Assembly (NCBI GenBank): GCA_034509735.1
Contig: JACGWO010000001.1
Span: 29,391,966 to 29,455,965 of the forward strand
Length of the DNA: 64,000 nucleotides
Reading direction: 5' to 3'
Source of the DNA: Sesamum alatum
Taxonomy: Eukaryota > Streptophyta > Magnoliopsida > Lamiales > Pedaliaceae
Part shown: positions 13,180 through 24,718 of the stretch, in pieces
How the letters are laid out: each line of letters opens with the position of its first letter
Position numbering within the stretch: the stretch's first letter is position 1
Notes under the pieces: generated by a model
Told to the model about the DNA's origin: nothing
What the model saw: the letters and a program-made list of their open reading frames with translations, nothing else
Database searches by the model: none
Translations under genes and position numbers: made by a program

Positions 13180-16100
13180 TATTCAACAGGGTGGTTCCAT
13201 GGGATACGCCAAAGGCGGAAAAGGGCAAGAGTTTGAAGCGTGGGCTTCAAGTCATCTCCGTGGATGCGTGTGCGTACCTGCTCAAGAACAAGATCCACCA
13301 AAGCATTAAATGAAAGGGAGGAGTTTTGGAATCTACGAGCATTACGCTCACGCCAAATGTGATAAACAAGCGAGGCAAGAGTGGCACGGTATGCTACGTT
13401 AATGGTATGTTTACCACGCCAACGAATGGAGGCCCATCTGATGCCTAAAATCCACAGAGAATGAGGCCATTGAATCTTGGTACGCTTTCTAAGGAGGGAA
13501 AGGCATCTCCGGGAGAAAGTGCATTCAAAGAAGAGGTGAGCGTGGCTCTCAACCATTCCAGAATACAGAGGACGCACTCCCAAGAGTTTGGTGGGCACCA
13601 AGGCTTATCCATGGTAGAGAGGCGCTCTCTAATAGCGAGCCACAGAATAAAAAGATTTCGGTGAATGCGGAAAGGGCCATGGAATAAGGACCACTCCACC
13701 TTTTGGTCCGGGGGGTTGGAAGATGCCCAGAGCATCCGAGTTAGAGAGTGTACCGCTATGGGAGCTCCAAAGAATCCGAGAGGGTCCGGGGGAGATCGGA
13801 GGGAGAGAAGCCAAGATATCAAAAAGCTCAAAATTTGTGATAGACCAGTTCCATTGCCCCGATCGGATGACAGACCCCAAAGATGCATTGAGCGGGATGC
13901 CGGTGATGGCGGGACCCCGGGGAAACCGGTGAATGAGAACACCCAGGGGGTGCCAAGGGTCCTGCCAAAGTTGGAATTGAGGGTCCAAGCCAATCTGAAA
14001 ACGAACCCCATCCAGTGGAAAATGACGAAGCCGAATCATTTTACGCCAACTCCAAGACCCAATAGTCGGGGAGATAGTCCAAATAGTTGCTTTCCGAAGC
14101 CGATATTGCCAAATCCATTGAGCCCATATTGAGTGGGGGGAGCGCTGAAGGACATCCCATAAATGCCGGATCATAAGGGATTGATTTAAGGGAGCAATAG
14201 GTCTAATTCCAAGACCTCCCTCATCTTTTGGCCGACACACTTGCTCCCAAGCGACTTTTGCATAACCACTATCAGAATGCCCTTGCCATAGGAATTTACG
14301 GAATTTCTTCTCAATAATTTTAATGACTCCTTTCGGAAGGAAGAACGCCGAGCTCCAATAGGTGTGAAGAGAAGAGAGGATCGATTTGATGAGTTGGACT
14401 CTTCCTGCAAAAGAGAGGGGGACACCTGCCCAGCCGGCGATACGCTTATCAATCTTTTGGAGCAAAGGTTGACAGTTATGTAAAGTGAGGCGGGAGTGCA
14501 GTAGGGGGAGACCAAGATATTTGAGAGGGAGAACACCAGCTTGAAAACCAAGAATATGATGGAGGTCCGGGCGCAGGGGCTCAGCTGACTTAGAGAGGAT
14601 AAGTTGACTTTTGTCACGGTTAACCTGAAGGCCCGAGGCAAGAGATAACCATTCCAGGGCGTCACTGAAAACCTGGATCGAGGGGGCTTCCGCACGGCAA
14701 AAGAGGATAAGGTCATCAGCAAAGGAAAGACAGAAGAGGCCCAGTCGTGCATTGCGGGTGAAATGCAAAGGGTTTTTCAGCTATAGATTTTTGGAGCTGG
14801 AGGTGAAAGACTTCCATGCATAAGACGAAGAGGTAGGGGGAGAGCGAATCTCCTTGTTGAAGTTCCCTACTACCTTGGAAAAATCCGTGGAGTTCACCGT
14901 TGAGGCAAATGGAGAATGAAGTGGTGAAAATGCATTCCTCAATCCATGCAATAAGGATATCCGAGAACTGGAATAGTCGAAGTACTGCAATAATGAAGTC
15001 CCACTCAAGAGAGTCAAAAGCTTTCTGAAGGTCAACTTTAAGCGCGGCTCTAGGGGGACCACTTTTCCGGTTGTACCCGCTGAATAGCTCTTGGGCAAGA
15101 AGGATGTTGTCCGAAATTCTTCTTCCTGGAACAAAGGCATTTTGTGACGGTCTGATAATGTGTTCAAGGACTGGTTTGATGCGCTGAACAATGATCTTAG
15201 AGATGACCTTGTAGAGGATATTATAGCAAGAGATTGGACCAAAGTCATTCACAAACCCCGGGAGTTGAACTTTTGGGACAAGTGTAATGATGGTGGCATT
15301 GATTTGCTTAAGAATTCTACCGGAGAGGAAGAATTCCCAAATAGCAGCAACAAATTCATCACCGATAATGGGCCAAGAAGCTTTGAAGAAAGAAGATGAG
15401 AAGCCATCAGGGCCCGGAGATTTATCATCCGGAATGTCAAAAAGAGCCGAATTGATGTAACCGTGTGTAACCGGCCGGGTCATTCCAGAGCTTAACTCAA
15501 CAGGGATAGAATAGTGGAGGAAAGGAACCAAGTGGCTCAGTGAGACGGTGGATCGTCTTCTAGGGCCCCCGAGTAAGCAATCATAAAAGCTCACAAATTC
15601 GGACTGCCCCTCATTCGGGGAAGTGAGAAGAGCCCCGTCATTATTGTGGATTTGGAAGACACAAAGCGCTGAACGTCTTGCAGCCACTTTTCGGAAGAAT
15701 AATTTCGAGCAATCATCCCCCCCTTTAAGCCAAAGCATTTTTTATCTTTGTTTAAGCATTTCCAATTCAAGAAAGGTAGCACGAGCAACAAGGATTTTGC
15801 ATAGGCGCTCAATCTGCAGGAGGAGAGGTTGGTGCCGTAGTCGGATCAAGTGAGTCTGCACAATAGATAAGAATTCCGTAGCCATTTTGACATTGGCCGA
15901 TAAGTCACCCTTTTCCTTCCTCATACGACGGAAAATAGGTTTGAGGAGCTTAAGTTTCCTCGTGACTGAGTACAAAGAAGTCCCGTGGATAGAAGCAGCC
16001 CAAGTCTTACCAACTTCCAATAGAAAACCATGACAAACTGTAAGGAAGTTGTCAAATCGGAACATGGTGGACGGGGGGGAGGAGCATGTCCCTGGAGGAC

Positions 16101-16793
16101 AAGAGGAGAATGATCTGAAGTCCGGGGAGTGCCGCATAAAACAGATGATCCAGGCCATTTGGAGATCCATTCATCATTAGCCAAAGCTTGGTCAAGGCAC
16201 TTCCAAAGGCTGCATGCCCCGTCACTACAATTATGCCAAGTGAAGCGCGCACCAGAGGTGGGGAGATGTAATAAACCGGAGCAAGAGATACAGTTGCTAA
16301 ATTCCTTGATACCCATTCGAATATTCCCCGAAACACCACAGACTTCGCTCAAGTCAATAACTGCATTAAAATCACCAAGGACAAGCCAAGGAAAAGCAAC
16401 AACAGATAAAGAGAGTTCATACAGTTTAGACCAGAGATCGCGGCGAGCGAAAGAATCATTTGCATCGTAAGCAAAGGTAACAAAGCAGAAATCATGCGAC
16501 CAACGCATGGTGACACGATAGTGCACAAATTGGGGCCCAGAGTCAACAACATCAATATCAAGTTCAGAATTATTCCACGCAATCCATAAACGGTTACCGG
16601 GCCCAGAATAGTCAATAAACCAACTCCAATTGGGGAGTAAGCGTACCTTTATTCAATTAGTATTGGGGTGGGAGACCCGTGTTTCAAGGAGACCAATAAG
16701 ATGGAGCCGAAATTCATGGACAAGCGAAGCAACAGCTTGTTGGTGGTCTTGGCGATTAAGACCCCGCACATTCCAAGCGGCTGATCTAATCAT
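13180..16793 (-). pseudogene. LINE A copy 2 ORF2 (endonuclease / reverse transcriptase / zf-RVT), degenerate
   Basis: The ATG at 16793-16791 opens MIRSAAWNVRGLNR, the usual start of plant L1 ORF2. The endonuclease region has LGDFNAV and, near 16106-16117, the SDHS motif that carries a catalytic histidine in this family. The reverse transcriptase core is open from 15738 to about 14730, and the catalytic FADD is at 14723-14712. A 2-bp loss just upstream of FADD shifts the frame; the next open stretch is 14768-13629. Another frame change near 13690 precedes the zf-RVT end, which closes with WRIPWNHPVE at 13182. A CGA codon has become TGA near 16650. The span of about 3.6 kb (about 1,205 codons) is the normal family length. 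Confidence 0.93.
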
Positions 16794-17295
16794 TTGTAAC
16801 CTTGCGGCGGGCTGCGTCTATTAGGGCCCGGCGAGGTCAAATCAGTATCAAGTGGCAGCTCACCGAGAGCAGCAAAAGGATTATAGGTGGGGATGCTCTC
16901 AATGTTCCCATCTGGGAGAGGAGCATAGCCGTCGGCGGAAGCCCGAGGGGGGCGATCAGAAGGGCTGGGGAATGCGCAAGAGTGCAAGCTGAAGAATCCA
17001 CGGGAGATGAGGCCCGAGGGTTTTGGGGGGCAACCGGGTGATTTTGAAGTGTCTGTTTTGGAATGGTGTTCACTGGAGCATTCTCGAAGGTTGTGGTCCG
17101 AGGAGGGGCTTGTTTCGGAACGTAGATAGCAGACGGTTGTTTTGTCGGCTTCTTCAATGAAGGACAAGCCTTGGCCGAGTGGCCGAGAGAGCAACATGTT
17201 TGACATTTAGGAGGAATCCATTCATATTCAATGTCAATTCAGCATGGGGATTCCGATCCGTCCTCTGAAGGAATCATGATGATAATGTGCTTGGG

Positions 17296-17310
17296 AAGAG
17301 TAGAGGAGTA
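17296..17310. repeat. Left target-site duplication of nested LINE B
   Basis: The 15-bp word aagagtagaggagta is found here and, without a mismatch, at 18518-18532. Copy 1 of LINE A has this site only once (reverse complement, near 1529-1543), so it is the empty site. A perfect direct repeat of this length is the signature of target-primed reverse transcription. Confidence 0.95.
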
Positions 17311-18460
17311 TTGAGCAGTTGATGAGAAACTTCCTTTGGAAAGGATCCTCACAGATGGGATACGCGAAAGTTGCTTGGTCACAAGTGTGTCTACCTAAGG
17401 AGGAAGGTGGTCAAGGTATTCGAGATGTTCAGACACTTAATTATGCCTTGATGAGTAAACACCTGTGGTCGATTATACATCATAGTACTTCTTCTTCTAT
17501 CTGGGTGGCGTGGATCTACCATTACAGACTTCGTGGTAAATATGTTTGGACGGTGGGAGACAAAGCGGGATCGTGGGCATGGAGGAAGCTTCTCCGCCTG
17601 CGACCTATTTTGAAGCCTCGGATTGAATACATTATTGGTGATGGTGGTTTCACATCTCTATGGCATGACCCTTGGCACCACCTAGGCCCTCTTATTCAGC
17701 AGATACCAAGGGGTCCTGCTTGACTGGAACATCCGGTACTGATTTATTGAAATATGTCATTCTTGAGGGGGAATGGAATTGGCCACTTATCACAGACATG
17801 GAGTGCTTGGTTATTTTGCAGTCCTTGCCCACCATTCATGGTGGACAGGATCGGATTCTTTGGAGAGGGACAGGAACAGTTTTTTCTACATCGGAGGCAT
17901 ATAGAGCTTTACGGGCATCCTCACCAAAAGTTGTTTGGTCTTCACTTCTTTTGGGGCCTTTCAAAATCCCACGCAACACCTTCATCCTGTGGCTTGCTAT
18001 CCTTGGACGATTATCCACTATGGATAAGCCTTGGTTTCTTCACTTGGACACTACTTGTATACTATGCATTGACGGACAATCTGAAACTCATGCTCACATG
18101 TTCTTTGATTGTCGGTTTTCATGTCAATGCCTTGGAGCCATCAGACGCCGAGTCCGGTTTCCATGGCCGAACCGAGAGTGGAATACGGATGTTACTTGGG
18201 CAGCTACAAGGTGGAGAGGACGGCATGTTATTAATGCAGCATATAGAGCTTTGTTGGCCTCATTTATCTACCACCTTTGGCAAGAACGCAACCGAAGGAG
18301 GTTCCAAGCAACTGAGCGTACTGCTGATACGATAGGGAGATTAGTGGTTGAGGAAATCCGGCAACTTATTTTGAGTTCTGATCTTCCTTGTAATATTAGT
18401 ACTATAGCATTATTTAGACTGTGGCGGATCCCTTGGACTCATTTCCAAGGTTCCAATTGA
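17311..18460 (+). pseudogene. LINE B ORF2 C-terminal fragment (post-RT region and zf-RVT), one frameshift
   Basis: The fragment reads EQLMRNFLWKGSSQMGYAKV and continues open to near 17720, where a single G is missing relative to the copy at 27650. The frame then continues through the zf-RVT segment CILCIDGQSETHAHMFFDC to WRIPWTHFQGSN and a stop at 18458-18460. Only the C-terminal part of ORF2 is present, with no endonuclease or catalytic RT motif, so no enzyme activity is expected. The single frameshift in about 380 codons suggests a younger insertion than its host LINE. Confidence 0.93.
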
Positions 18461-18517
18461 TTGACATGTACTTTTTGTAACTCTTCTATTTTAATGAAAC
18501 TTACCTTTACCGAAAAA
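17311..18517 (+). mobile_element. LINE family B, 5'-truncated copy nested in LINE A copy 2
   Basis: The segment begins abruptly inside ORF2 (ttgagcagttgatgagaaac) and ends with a 3' UTR of about 50 bp and a short A-run. It is flanked by a perfect 15-bp target duplication (17296-17310 and 18518-18532). It matches the 3' quarter of the LINE B copy at 27220-28464 almost base for base, apart from small indels. Its strand is opposite to that of the host LINE A. Heavy 5' truncation is normal for L1-type insertions. Confidence 0.96.
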
Positions 18518-18532
18518 AAGAGTAGAGGAGTA
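18518..18532. repeat. Right target-site duplication of nested LINE B
   Basis: This is the second copy of aagagtagaggagta, directly after the LINE B A-run. After it the LINE A ORF1 sequence resumes (atcaagcataacgc in plus-strand reading). Confidence 0.95.
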
Positions 18533-20049
18533 ATCAAGCATAACGCATACACGAGCGAAATCCAGCCTCGTGCATGCCTTTGTGATAGAGTCGCTGTAAA
18601 GTGGTTTGCCAATACCTCTAGCAATGGTGCTCAAACCCTCATCTGTCCAAAGTTCAATAGGAAGGTGCCAAATGCGGATCCAAACAGGGACTTGTGTTGT
18701 GTGTGGCTTTGCTTTCTTAAGACCATTCCCGGTTCCCAACATTGAAGAACAATGGGCTGTCCTTGGAAGAGCCAAGGGCCGCTCTCAATAATCTCATCCA
18801 TAGCTTAAGCATTTTCAAATGTGAAGAAGAAGAAACCGTTGGTGGTGGCTGTCACTTCTTTGATACCGGGCCAATTTGCGTGAATGAAGTCCCGGAAGGG
18901 GAAGAAAGGGGGTTTGCGTCCAAGGAGATATCCAACCACCGTAGTTTCCCACCGTTTAGAACCATTTTTTATCATGTCAAGAGAGGGCCTAACAATCACT
19001 TCTCCGTTTTGGAGTTCCGGCGGAATAAACCGCAAGGACTTCTTTTTCGATAGCTCGCAAGAGGTAGCAAAGGCATCATTACAAGCATTCAGCCCCAAAG
19101 ACACATTCGAACCACTCGGAATATTCAATTTAGGAGAAGAATAAGGCAAGAGCGGCGCAGCCGAATCAAGAACTTTAGATGGATCAATACGAAGGCCCGA
19201 AGCAATCGGAGAATCAGCATTTTTATCCGGGGCAACCGGAGCATTTTTTGCAGCCAAAGTGATGGGCGAATCTTGCTTGAAAGAGGAAGGAGAGTCATGA
19301 TTACCTTGAGTTCCAGCATGATTGTTGATAGGAGGTGAGTTAAGAGCTGAATCAAAAGCCGAAGATTGATTTCCGATGGCAGCCAAGGGTGAACCGTTAG
19401 TCTTTTCCGGCTGCAAGGGAGAGCTCCTTTGCTTAAGGTTGCTGGAGCAGTGCCTAAGAGAATCCAGGTATGAAGGAGGAGATTCCATGTTCGGTGGCGC
19501 GGGAAGGGAGCAAATAGCCGGCGAATGTGAGCCTATTTTATGAACGTTTTTAGCATGTGGAAAGGAGGTGACAAGGTCTCCAACAGCCCCCAAAGAAGGT
19601 GAAGAGACACCATGTTCAACAACCAAAGGGTTGGCCTCAAAAACCCTAGCAGGCGATGGTGGAAGTTGAAGAGTCACCTGCGAGTTCGCCGGTGGAATGT
19701 GAGAGATGTTCCTCCTAGCACGTCTAGGCTCAAGAGGGATGTGATATGGGGTGAGTTCATGCTCGGAGGTGGGCTTGAGGGCTGGTGGAGCCTCCAAAAT
19801 CTGGGAGTCATCCGGCGGGAGGGAGCCATATTGTTCTTGCCATGATTCTTTGACAAGCTTCAAAGCTTCTAATCCATGAGAGTCACCCTTATCAATGATT
19901 CTTGTTGCAAGAGAAACAAGTTCAGCCATGTTGAAGTCTTTTCGAAATCTCTCAAGATCCCCCTCCAACGTTGAGGATCGCTTGCGGGTAGCGCCCACGT
20001 CGCAGTCAGCAAAAATGATCCTCTTCATCCTCGCCGATACCTCCTTCAA

Positions 20050-20140
20050 TGGCGGTGGAGGAAGAAGGTGATGGGCGTGTTTTGTGAGACAGGGTAGTGT
20101 GTGAAGTGCGTGAGAGAGGTTGGAGAGAATTTTCAGCCAA
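20050..20140 (-). other. LINE A copy 2 5' UTR
   Basis: About 90 bp of non-satellite, non-coding sequence lies between the ORF1 ATG (20049) and the satellite junction. Read on the minus strand it starts ttggctgaaaattctctcc and is C/T-rich. In L1 elements this region holds the internal promoter, but no specific element is recognisable here. Confidence 0.6.
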
Positions 20141-20196
20141 TTTTTTTTAAAGGAGTTTGTCGTGGCGCGATTGGGTTGAGTATTCCGTAGTGCATT
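20141..20196. other. Scrambled satellite filler at the 5' junction of LINE A copy 2
   Basis: After a T-run at 20141-20148 come pieces of satellite in the wrong order: aaaggagtttgtcg, then gattgggttgagtatt (which belongs over 200 bp further along the monomer), then cgtagtgcattttt. From there the monomer continues normally. This looks like templated repair at the 5' junction or a later deletion. Confidence 0.65.
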
Positions 20197-23100
20197 TTTC
20201 TGTTGAATAAGATGGAGTCCTAGTCGTATAATCGAAGAGTGGCTTTAATATTGATTATTAGAGTCTATACGAATATATTTATAGCAAAAAATGAGTTATC
20301 TATTAGTCAATGATAAGGATTGAAAGCACAAGGTATTTCCTACGATTGTGTTGAGTATTAGGCACGTATCCGGACGTACTATTGATTATGAAGGTTCTCC
20401 AAGCCGTCAATATGGCCAAGATAAAAGTTCATTAGTGTCTAAACTTGCTTAAAGGAGTTTGTTGTTGCGCAAAGGTACAAAGCTGAGTCCATGGCTCGAA
20501 AGAGTGTTCTAGATGTAGTCCTAGTGCATTTTTATGTCGAATAAGATGGGGTCCTAGTCGTATAATCGAAGAGTGACTTTAATATTGATTATTAGAGTCA
20601 ATACGAATATATTTATAGCCAGAAATGAGTCATCTATCAGTCAATGATAAGGACTGAAAATACAAGGTGTTTTCTACGATTATGTTGAGTATTAGGCATG
20701 TATCCGGACGTACGATTGATTACGAAGGTTGACCAAGCCCTCGATATGGCAAAGAAAAAAGGGAATAAGTGTCTAATTTGTTTAAAGGAGTTTGTCATTG
20801 TACAAAGGTGCAAAGCTGAGTCCATGGCTCAAATAGGTGTTTTAGATGTAGTCGTAGTGCATTTTTATGTCGAATAAAATGGAGTAGTAGTCATATAATG
20901 GAAGAGTGTCTTTAATATTGATTATTAGAGTCAATACGAATATATTTATAGCAAAAAATGAGTCATCTATCAGTCAATGATAAGGACTGAAGCACAAGAT
21001 GTTTCGTACGATTGTGTTGAGTATTAGGCATGTATCGAGACGTACGATTGATTATGAAGGTTCACCATGCCCTCGATATGGCAAAGATAAAAGTGCATTA
21101 CTGTCTAAACTTGTTTAAACGAGTTTGTCATTGTGCAAAGGTACAAAGCTGAGTCCATGGCTCAAATAAGTGTTTTAGATGTAGTCGTAGTGCATTTTCA
21201 TTTCGAATAAAATGGAGTAGTAGTCATATAATGGAAGAGTGTCTTTAATATTGATTATTAGAGTCAATACGAATATATTTATAGCAAAAAATGAGTCATC
21301 TATCAGTCAATGATAAGGACTGAAGCACAAGATGTTTCCTACGATTGTGTTGAGTATTAGGCATGTATCGGGATGTACGATTGATTATGAAGGTTCACCA
21401 AGCCCTCGATATGGCAAAGATAAAAGTGCATTAGTGTCTAAACTTGTTTAAAGGAGTTTGTCGTTGCGCAAAGCTACAAAGCCGAGTCCATGGCTCAAAA
21501 GAGTGTTCTGGATGTAGTCCTAGTGCATTTTTCTGTCGAATAAGATGGAGTACTAGTCGTATAATCGAAGAGTGGCTTTAATATGGATTATTAGAGTCTA
21601 TATGAATATACTTATAGCAAAAAATGAGTAATCTATTAGTCAATGATAAGGAGTGAAAGCACAATGTGTTTCCTACGCTTCTGTTGAGTATTAGGCATGT
21701 ATCCGGATGTATGATTGATTATGAAGGTTCTCCAAGCCCTCGATATGGCAAAGATAAAAGAGCATTAGTGTCTAAACTTGTTTAAAGGAGTTTGTCATTG
21801 CGCAAAGGTACAAAGCCGAGTCCATGGCTCGAAAGAGTGTTCTGGATATAGTCCTAGAGCATTTTTATGTCGAATAAGATGGAGTCCTAGTCGTAGAATC
21901 GAAGAGTGGCTTTAATATTGATTATTAGAGTCAATACGAATATATTTATAGCAAAAAATGAGTTATATATTAGTCAATGATAAGGATTGAAAGCAAAAGG
22001 GATTTCCTACGATTGTGTAGAGTATTAGGCATGTATCCGGACGTACGACTGATTATGAAGGTTCACCAAGCCCTCAATATGGCAAAGATAAAAGTTCATT
22101 GGTGTCTAAACTTGGTTAAAGGAGTTTGTCATTGCGCAAACGTACAAAGTTGAGTCCACGGCTCGAAAGAGTATTCTAGATGTAGTCCTAGTTCACTTTT
22201 ATGTCGAATAAGATGGAGTCCTAGTCGTATAATCGAAGAGTAGCGTTAATATTGATTATTAGAGTCAATACGAATATATTTATAGCCAGAAATGAATCAT
22301 CTATCAGTCAATGATGAAGACTGAAAGCACAAGGTGTTTTCTATGATTGTGTTGAGTATTAGGCATGTATCTGGACGTAGGATTGATTACGAAGGTTGAC
22401 CAAGCCCTCGATATGGCAAGGAAAAAAGGGAATAAGTTTCTAATTCGTTTAAAGGAGTTTTGTCGTTGTGCAAAGGTACAAAGCTGAGTCCATGGTTCAA
22501 ATGAGCGTTTTAGATGTAGTCCTAGTGCATTTTCATGTCGAATAAGATAGAGTAGTAGTCATATATTCGAAGAGAGTCTTTAATATTTATTATTAGAGTC
22601 AATACGAATATATTTATTGCAAAAAATGAGTCATCTATCGGTCAATGATAAGGACTGAAGCATAAGATGTTTCCTACGATTGTGTTGAGTATTAGGCATG
22701 TATCCAGACGTACGATTGATTATAAAACTTCACCAAGCCCTTGATATGGCAAAGATAAAAGATCATTAGTGTCTAAACCTGTTTAAAGGAGTTTGTCGTT
22801 ACGCAAACGTACAAAGCTGAGTCCAAAGCTTGAAAGAGTGTTCCGGATGCAGTCCTAGAGCATTTTTATGTCGAATAAGATGGAGTCCTAGTCGTAAAAT
22901 CGAAGAGTGGCTTTAATATTGATTATTAGAGTCAATATGAATATATATATAGCCAGAAAATGAGTTATCTATTAGTCAATGATAAGGACTGAAAACACAA
23001 CGTGTTTTCTACAATTGTGTTGAGTCTTAGGCATGTATGTGGACGTACGATTGATTATGAAGGTTGACCAAGCCCTCGATATGACAAAGAAAAAAGCGAA

Positions 23101-23946
23101 TAAGTGTCTAATTTGTTTAAACGAGTTTGTCGTTGTGCAAAGGTACAAAGTTGATTCCATGGCTCAAATGAGTGTTTTAGATGTAGTCGTAGTACATTTT
23201 TATGTCGATAAGATGGAGTAGTAGTCATATAATGGAAGAGTGTATTTAATATTAATTATTAGAGTCAATACGAATATATTTATAGCAAAAAATGAGTCAT
23301 CTATCTGTCAATGATAAGGACTGAAGCACAAGATGTTTCCTATGATTGTGCTGAGTATTAGGCATGTTCCGGACGTACAATTGATTATGAAGGTTCACCA
23401 AGCCCTCGATATGGCAAAGATAAAAGTGCATTAGTGTCTAAACTTGTTTAGAGGAGTTTGTCGTTGCGCAAAGGTACAAAGCCGAGTCCATGGCTCAAAA
23501 GAGTGTTCTGGATGTAGTCCTAGTGCATTTTTCTGTCGAATAAGATGGTGTCCTAGTCGTATAATCGAAGGGTGGCTTTAATATTGATTATTAGAGTCTA
23601 TACGAATGTATTTATAGCAAAAAATGAGTAATCTATTAGTCAATGATAAGGACTGAAAGCACAAGGTGTTTCCTACAATTGTGTTGAGTATTAGGCATGT
23701 ATCCGGACGTACGATTGATTATGATGGTTATCCAAGCCCTCGATAGGGCAAAGATAAAAGAGTATTAGTGTCTAAACTTGTTTAAAGGAGTTTGCATTGC
23801 GTAAAGGTACAAAGCTGAGTCCATGGCTCGAAAGAGTGTTCTGGATATAGTCCTAGAGCATTTTTATGTCAAATAAGATGGAGTCCTAGTCGTAGAATCG
23901 AAGAGTGGCTTTAATATTGATTATTAGAGTCAATACGAATATATTT
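20149..23946 (+). repeat. 334-bp satellite array, forward block (about 11 monomers)
   Basis: This continues the array in the same orientation as 6881-12825. Monomer types differ from those at 6971-10990 but match those just before the LINE A insertion (11330-12825), so the LINE interrupted one continuous array. Types recur with a six-monomer spacing; for example, the type at about 21680 returns at about 23679. The block is cut at atattt in a monomer by LINE B. Confidence 0.96.
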
Positions 23947-24683
23947 GGGTCGTCGCCCTTACTTTCACGACATGGAAGCCTTTGCTAAGAAGGTCACGGC
24001 CATGGCAGATGGTGCATAAGGTCACGGCCATGGCTAATGGTTTCTTTTTCTTTCAATTCAATATGATGAAAGCGATGGAAGAGGTGCTTGAGGGAGGGCC
24101 GTGGCTTTTCCACGGTCAACCTATTGTCCTTCAACGTTGGGAGGCCGGATTGGCACTAAGGAAGCACAAACTTACTGAAGTCCCAATCTAGATTAGGTTA
24201 CGTCACCTCCCGGTGGAATTTTGGACTGATGAGGGTCTTAGTGTAGTCGCTAGTGGGATTGGAAAGCCACTGTACCAAGATGTTATAACGAAGGCATGCA
24301 CGAGACTGGACTTTGCTTGTGTGTGCGTTATGTTGGATATCTCTTCCACACTTCCGAAACATATTGTTATCATGGCTCCTACGGAGGATGGCCGGGAAGT
24401 ACCATGTAAGGTGGACGTGGAGTATGAATGGATTCCACCGAAGTGTGTCAAGTGCATGTGCTTGGGGCACTCCACGAGTTCTTGCTCACCGCAGAAGCCT
24501 CCACCTCGTCCCCCAGTGAAAGTTTTTGTGCCTCGAACAACAACTGAAACACGTCCGGTTCCACGAGCAAGCGTGGAAAAGGAACCGAACCAAGAGACGG
24601 CTATTGCCAAGGGAAAGGAGATTGTCCTCTTTAATTCTTTTGAAGCTCTTGAATGTGAGGATGACACTGTATCAGACACTTAG
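23947..24683 (+). pseudogene. LINE B ORF1 fragment (DUF4283-like region and CCHC knuckle)
   Basis: The 5' part is lost. The readable protein runs VTAMANGFFFFQFNMMKAME to EVPI, is cut by a TAG at 24189 where TGG would be expected, and continues as IRLRHLPVEFWTDEGL to the end at 24683. A zinc knuckle CX2CX4HX4C is at 24444-24485. A 17-bp direct duplication (aaggtcacggccatggc) lies near 23990-24034 at the truncated start. About 35 bp separates the stop from the ORF2 ATG at 24719. The protein is non-functional. Confidence 0.88.
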
Positions 24684-24718
24684 GGCCCTAAACAATGTAG
24701 CCCTTCCGAATTGGTTTT

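Larger units (their letters stand above)
16790..20049 (-). pseudogene. LINE A copy 2 ORF1 (RNA-binding gag-like protein), split by a LINE B insertion
   Basis: An uninterrupted 414-codon stretch runs from the ATG at 20049 to a TAA at about 18805, where copy 1 has TCG. The protein then continues in the same frame as AMDEIIESGPWLFQGQ through the DUF4283-like region until 18533, where the nested LINE B breaks it inside SSTLPKH. It resumes at 17295, has a CX2CX4HX4C knuckle at 17205-17164 and ends with GYK and a TGA that overlaps the ORF2 ATG (ATGA at 16793-16790). This copy gives the clearest view of the family's intact ORF1, which would be roughly 690 residues. It is inactive through the stop and the insertion. 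Confidence 0.9.
12826..20140 (-). mobile_element. LINE family A, copy 2 (near full length, interrupted by a LINE B)
   Basis: This is a complete-looking L1-type element on the minus strand. The poly-T run at 12826-12835 is its A-tail, ORF2 is at 13180-16793, ORF1 at 16790-20049, and a 5' UTR of about 90 bp runs to about 20140. Without the nested LINE B (17311-18517 plus one duplicated target copy) it is about 6.1 kb, which is normal for plant L1s. It sits inside the satellite. The word cgtagtgca occurs at 12816-12824 and 20186-20194 and may be part of a target duplication, but about 40 bp of rearranged satellite lies between the 5' end and the right-hand copy. In-frame stops and frameshifts make it inactive. 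Confidence 0.93.

Noticed and set aside
12816..20194. cgtagtgca as a proven target duplication of LINE A copy 2
   Set aside because: The word belongs to every satellite monomer, so its presence on both sides is expected by chance; it is only suggestive.
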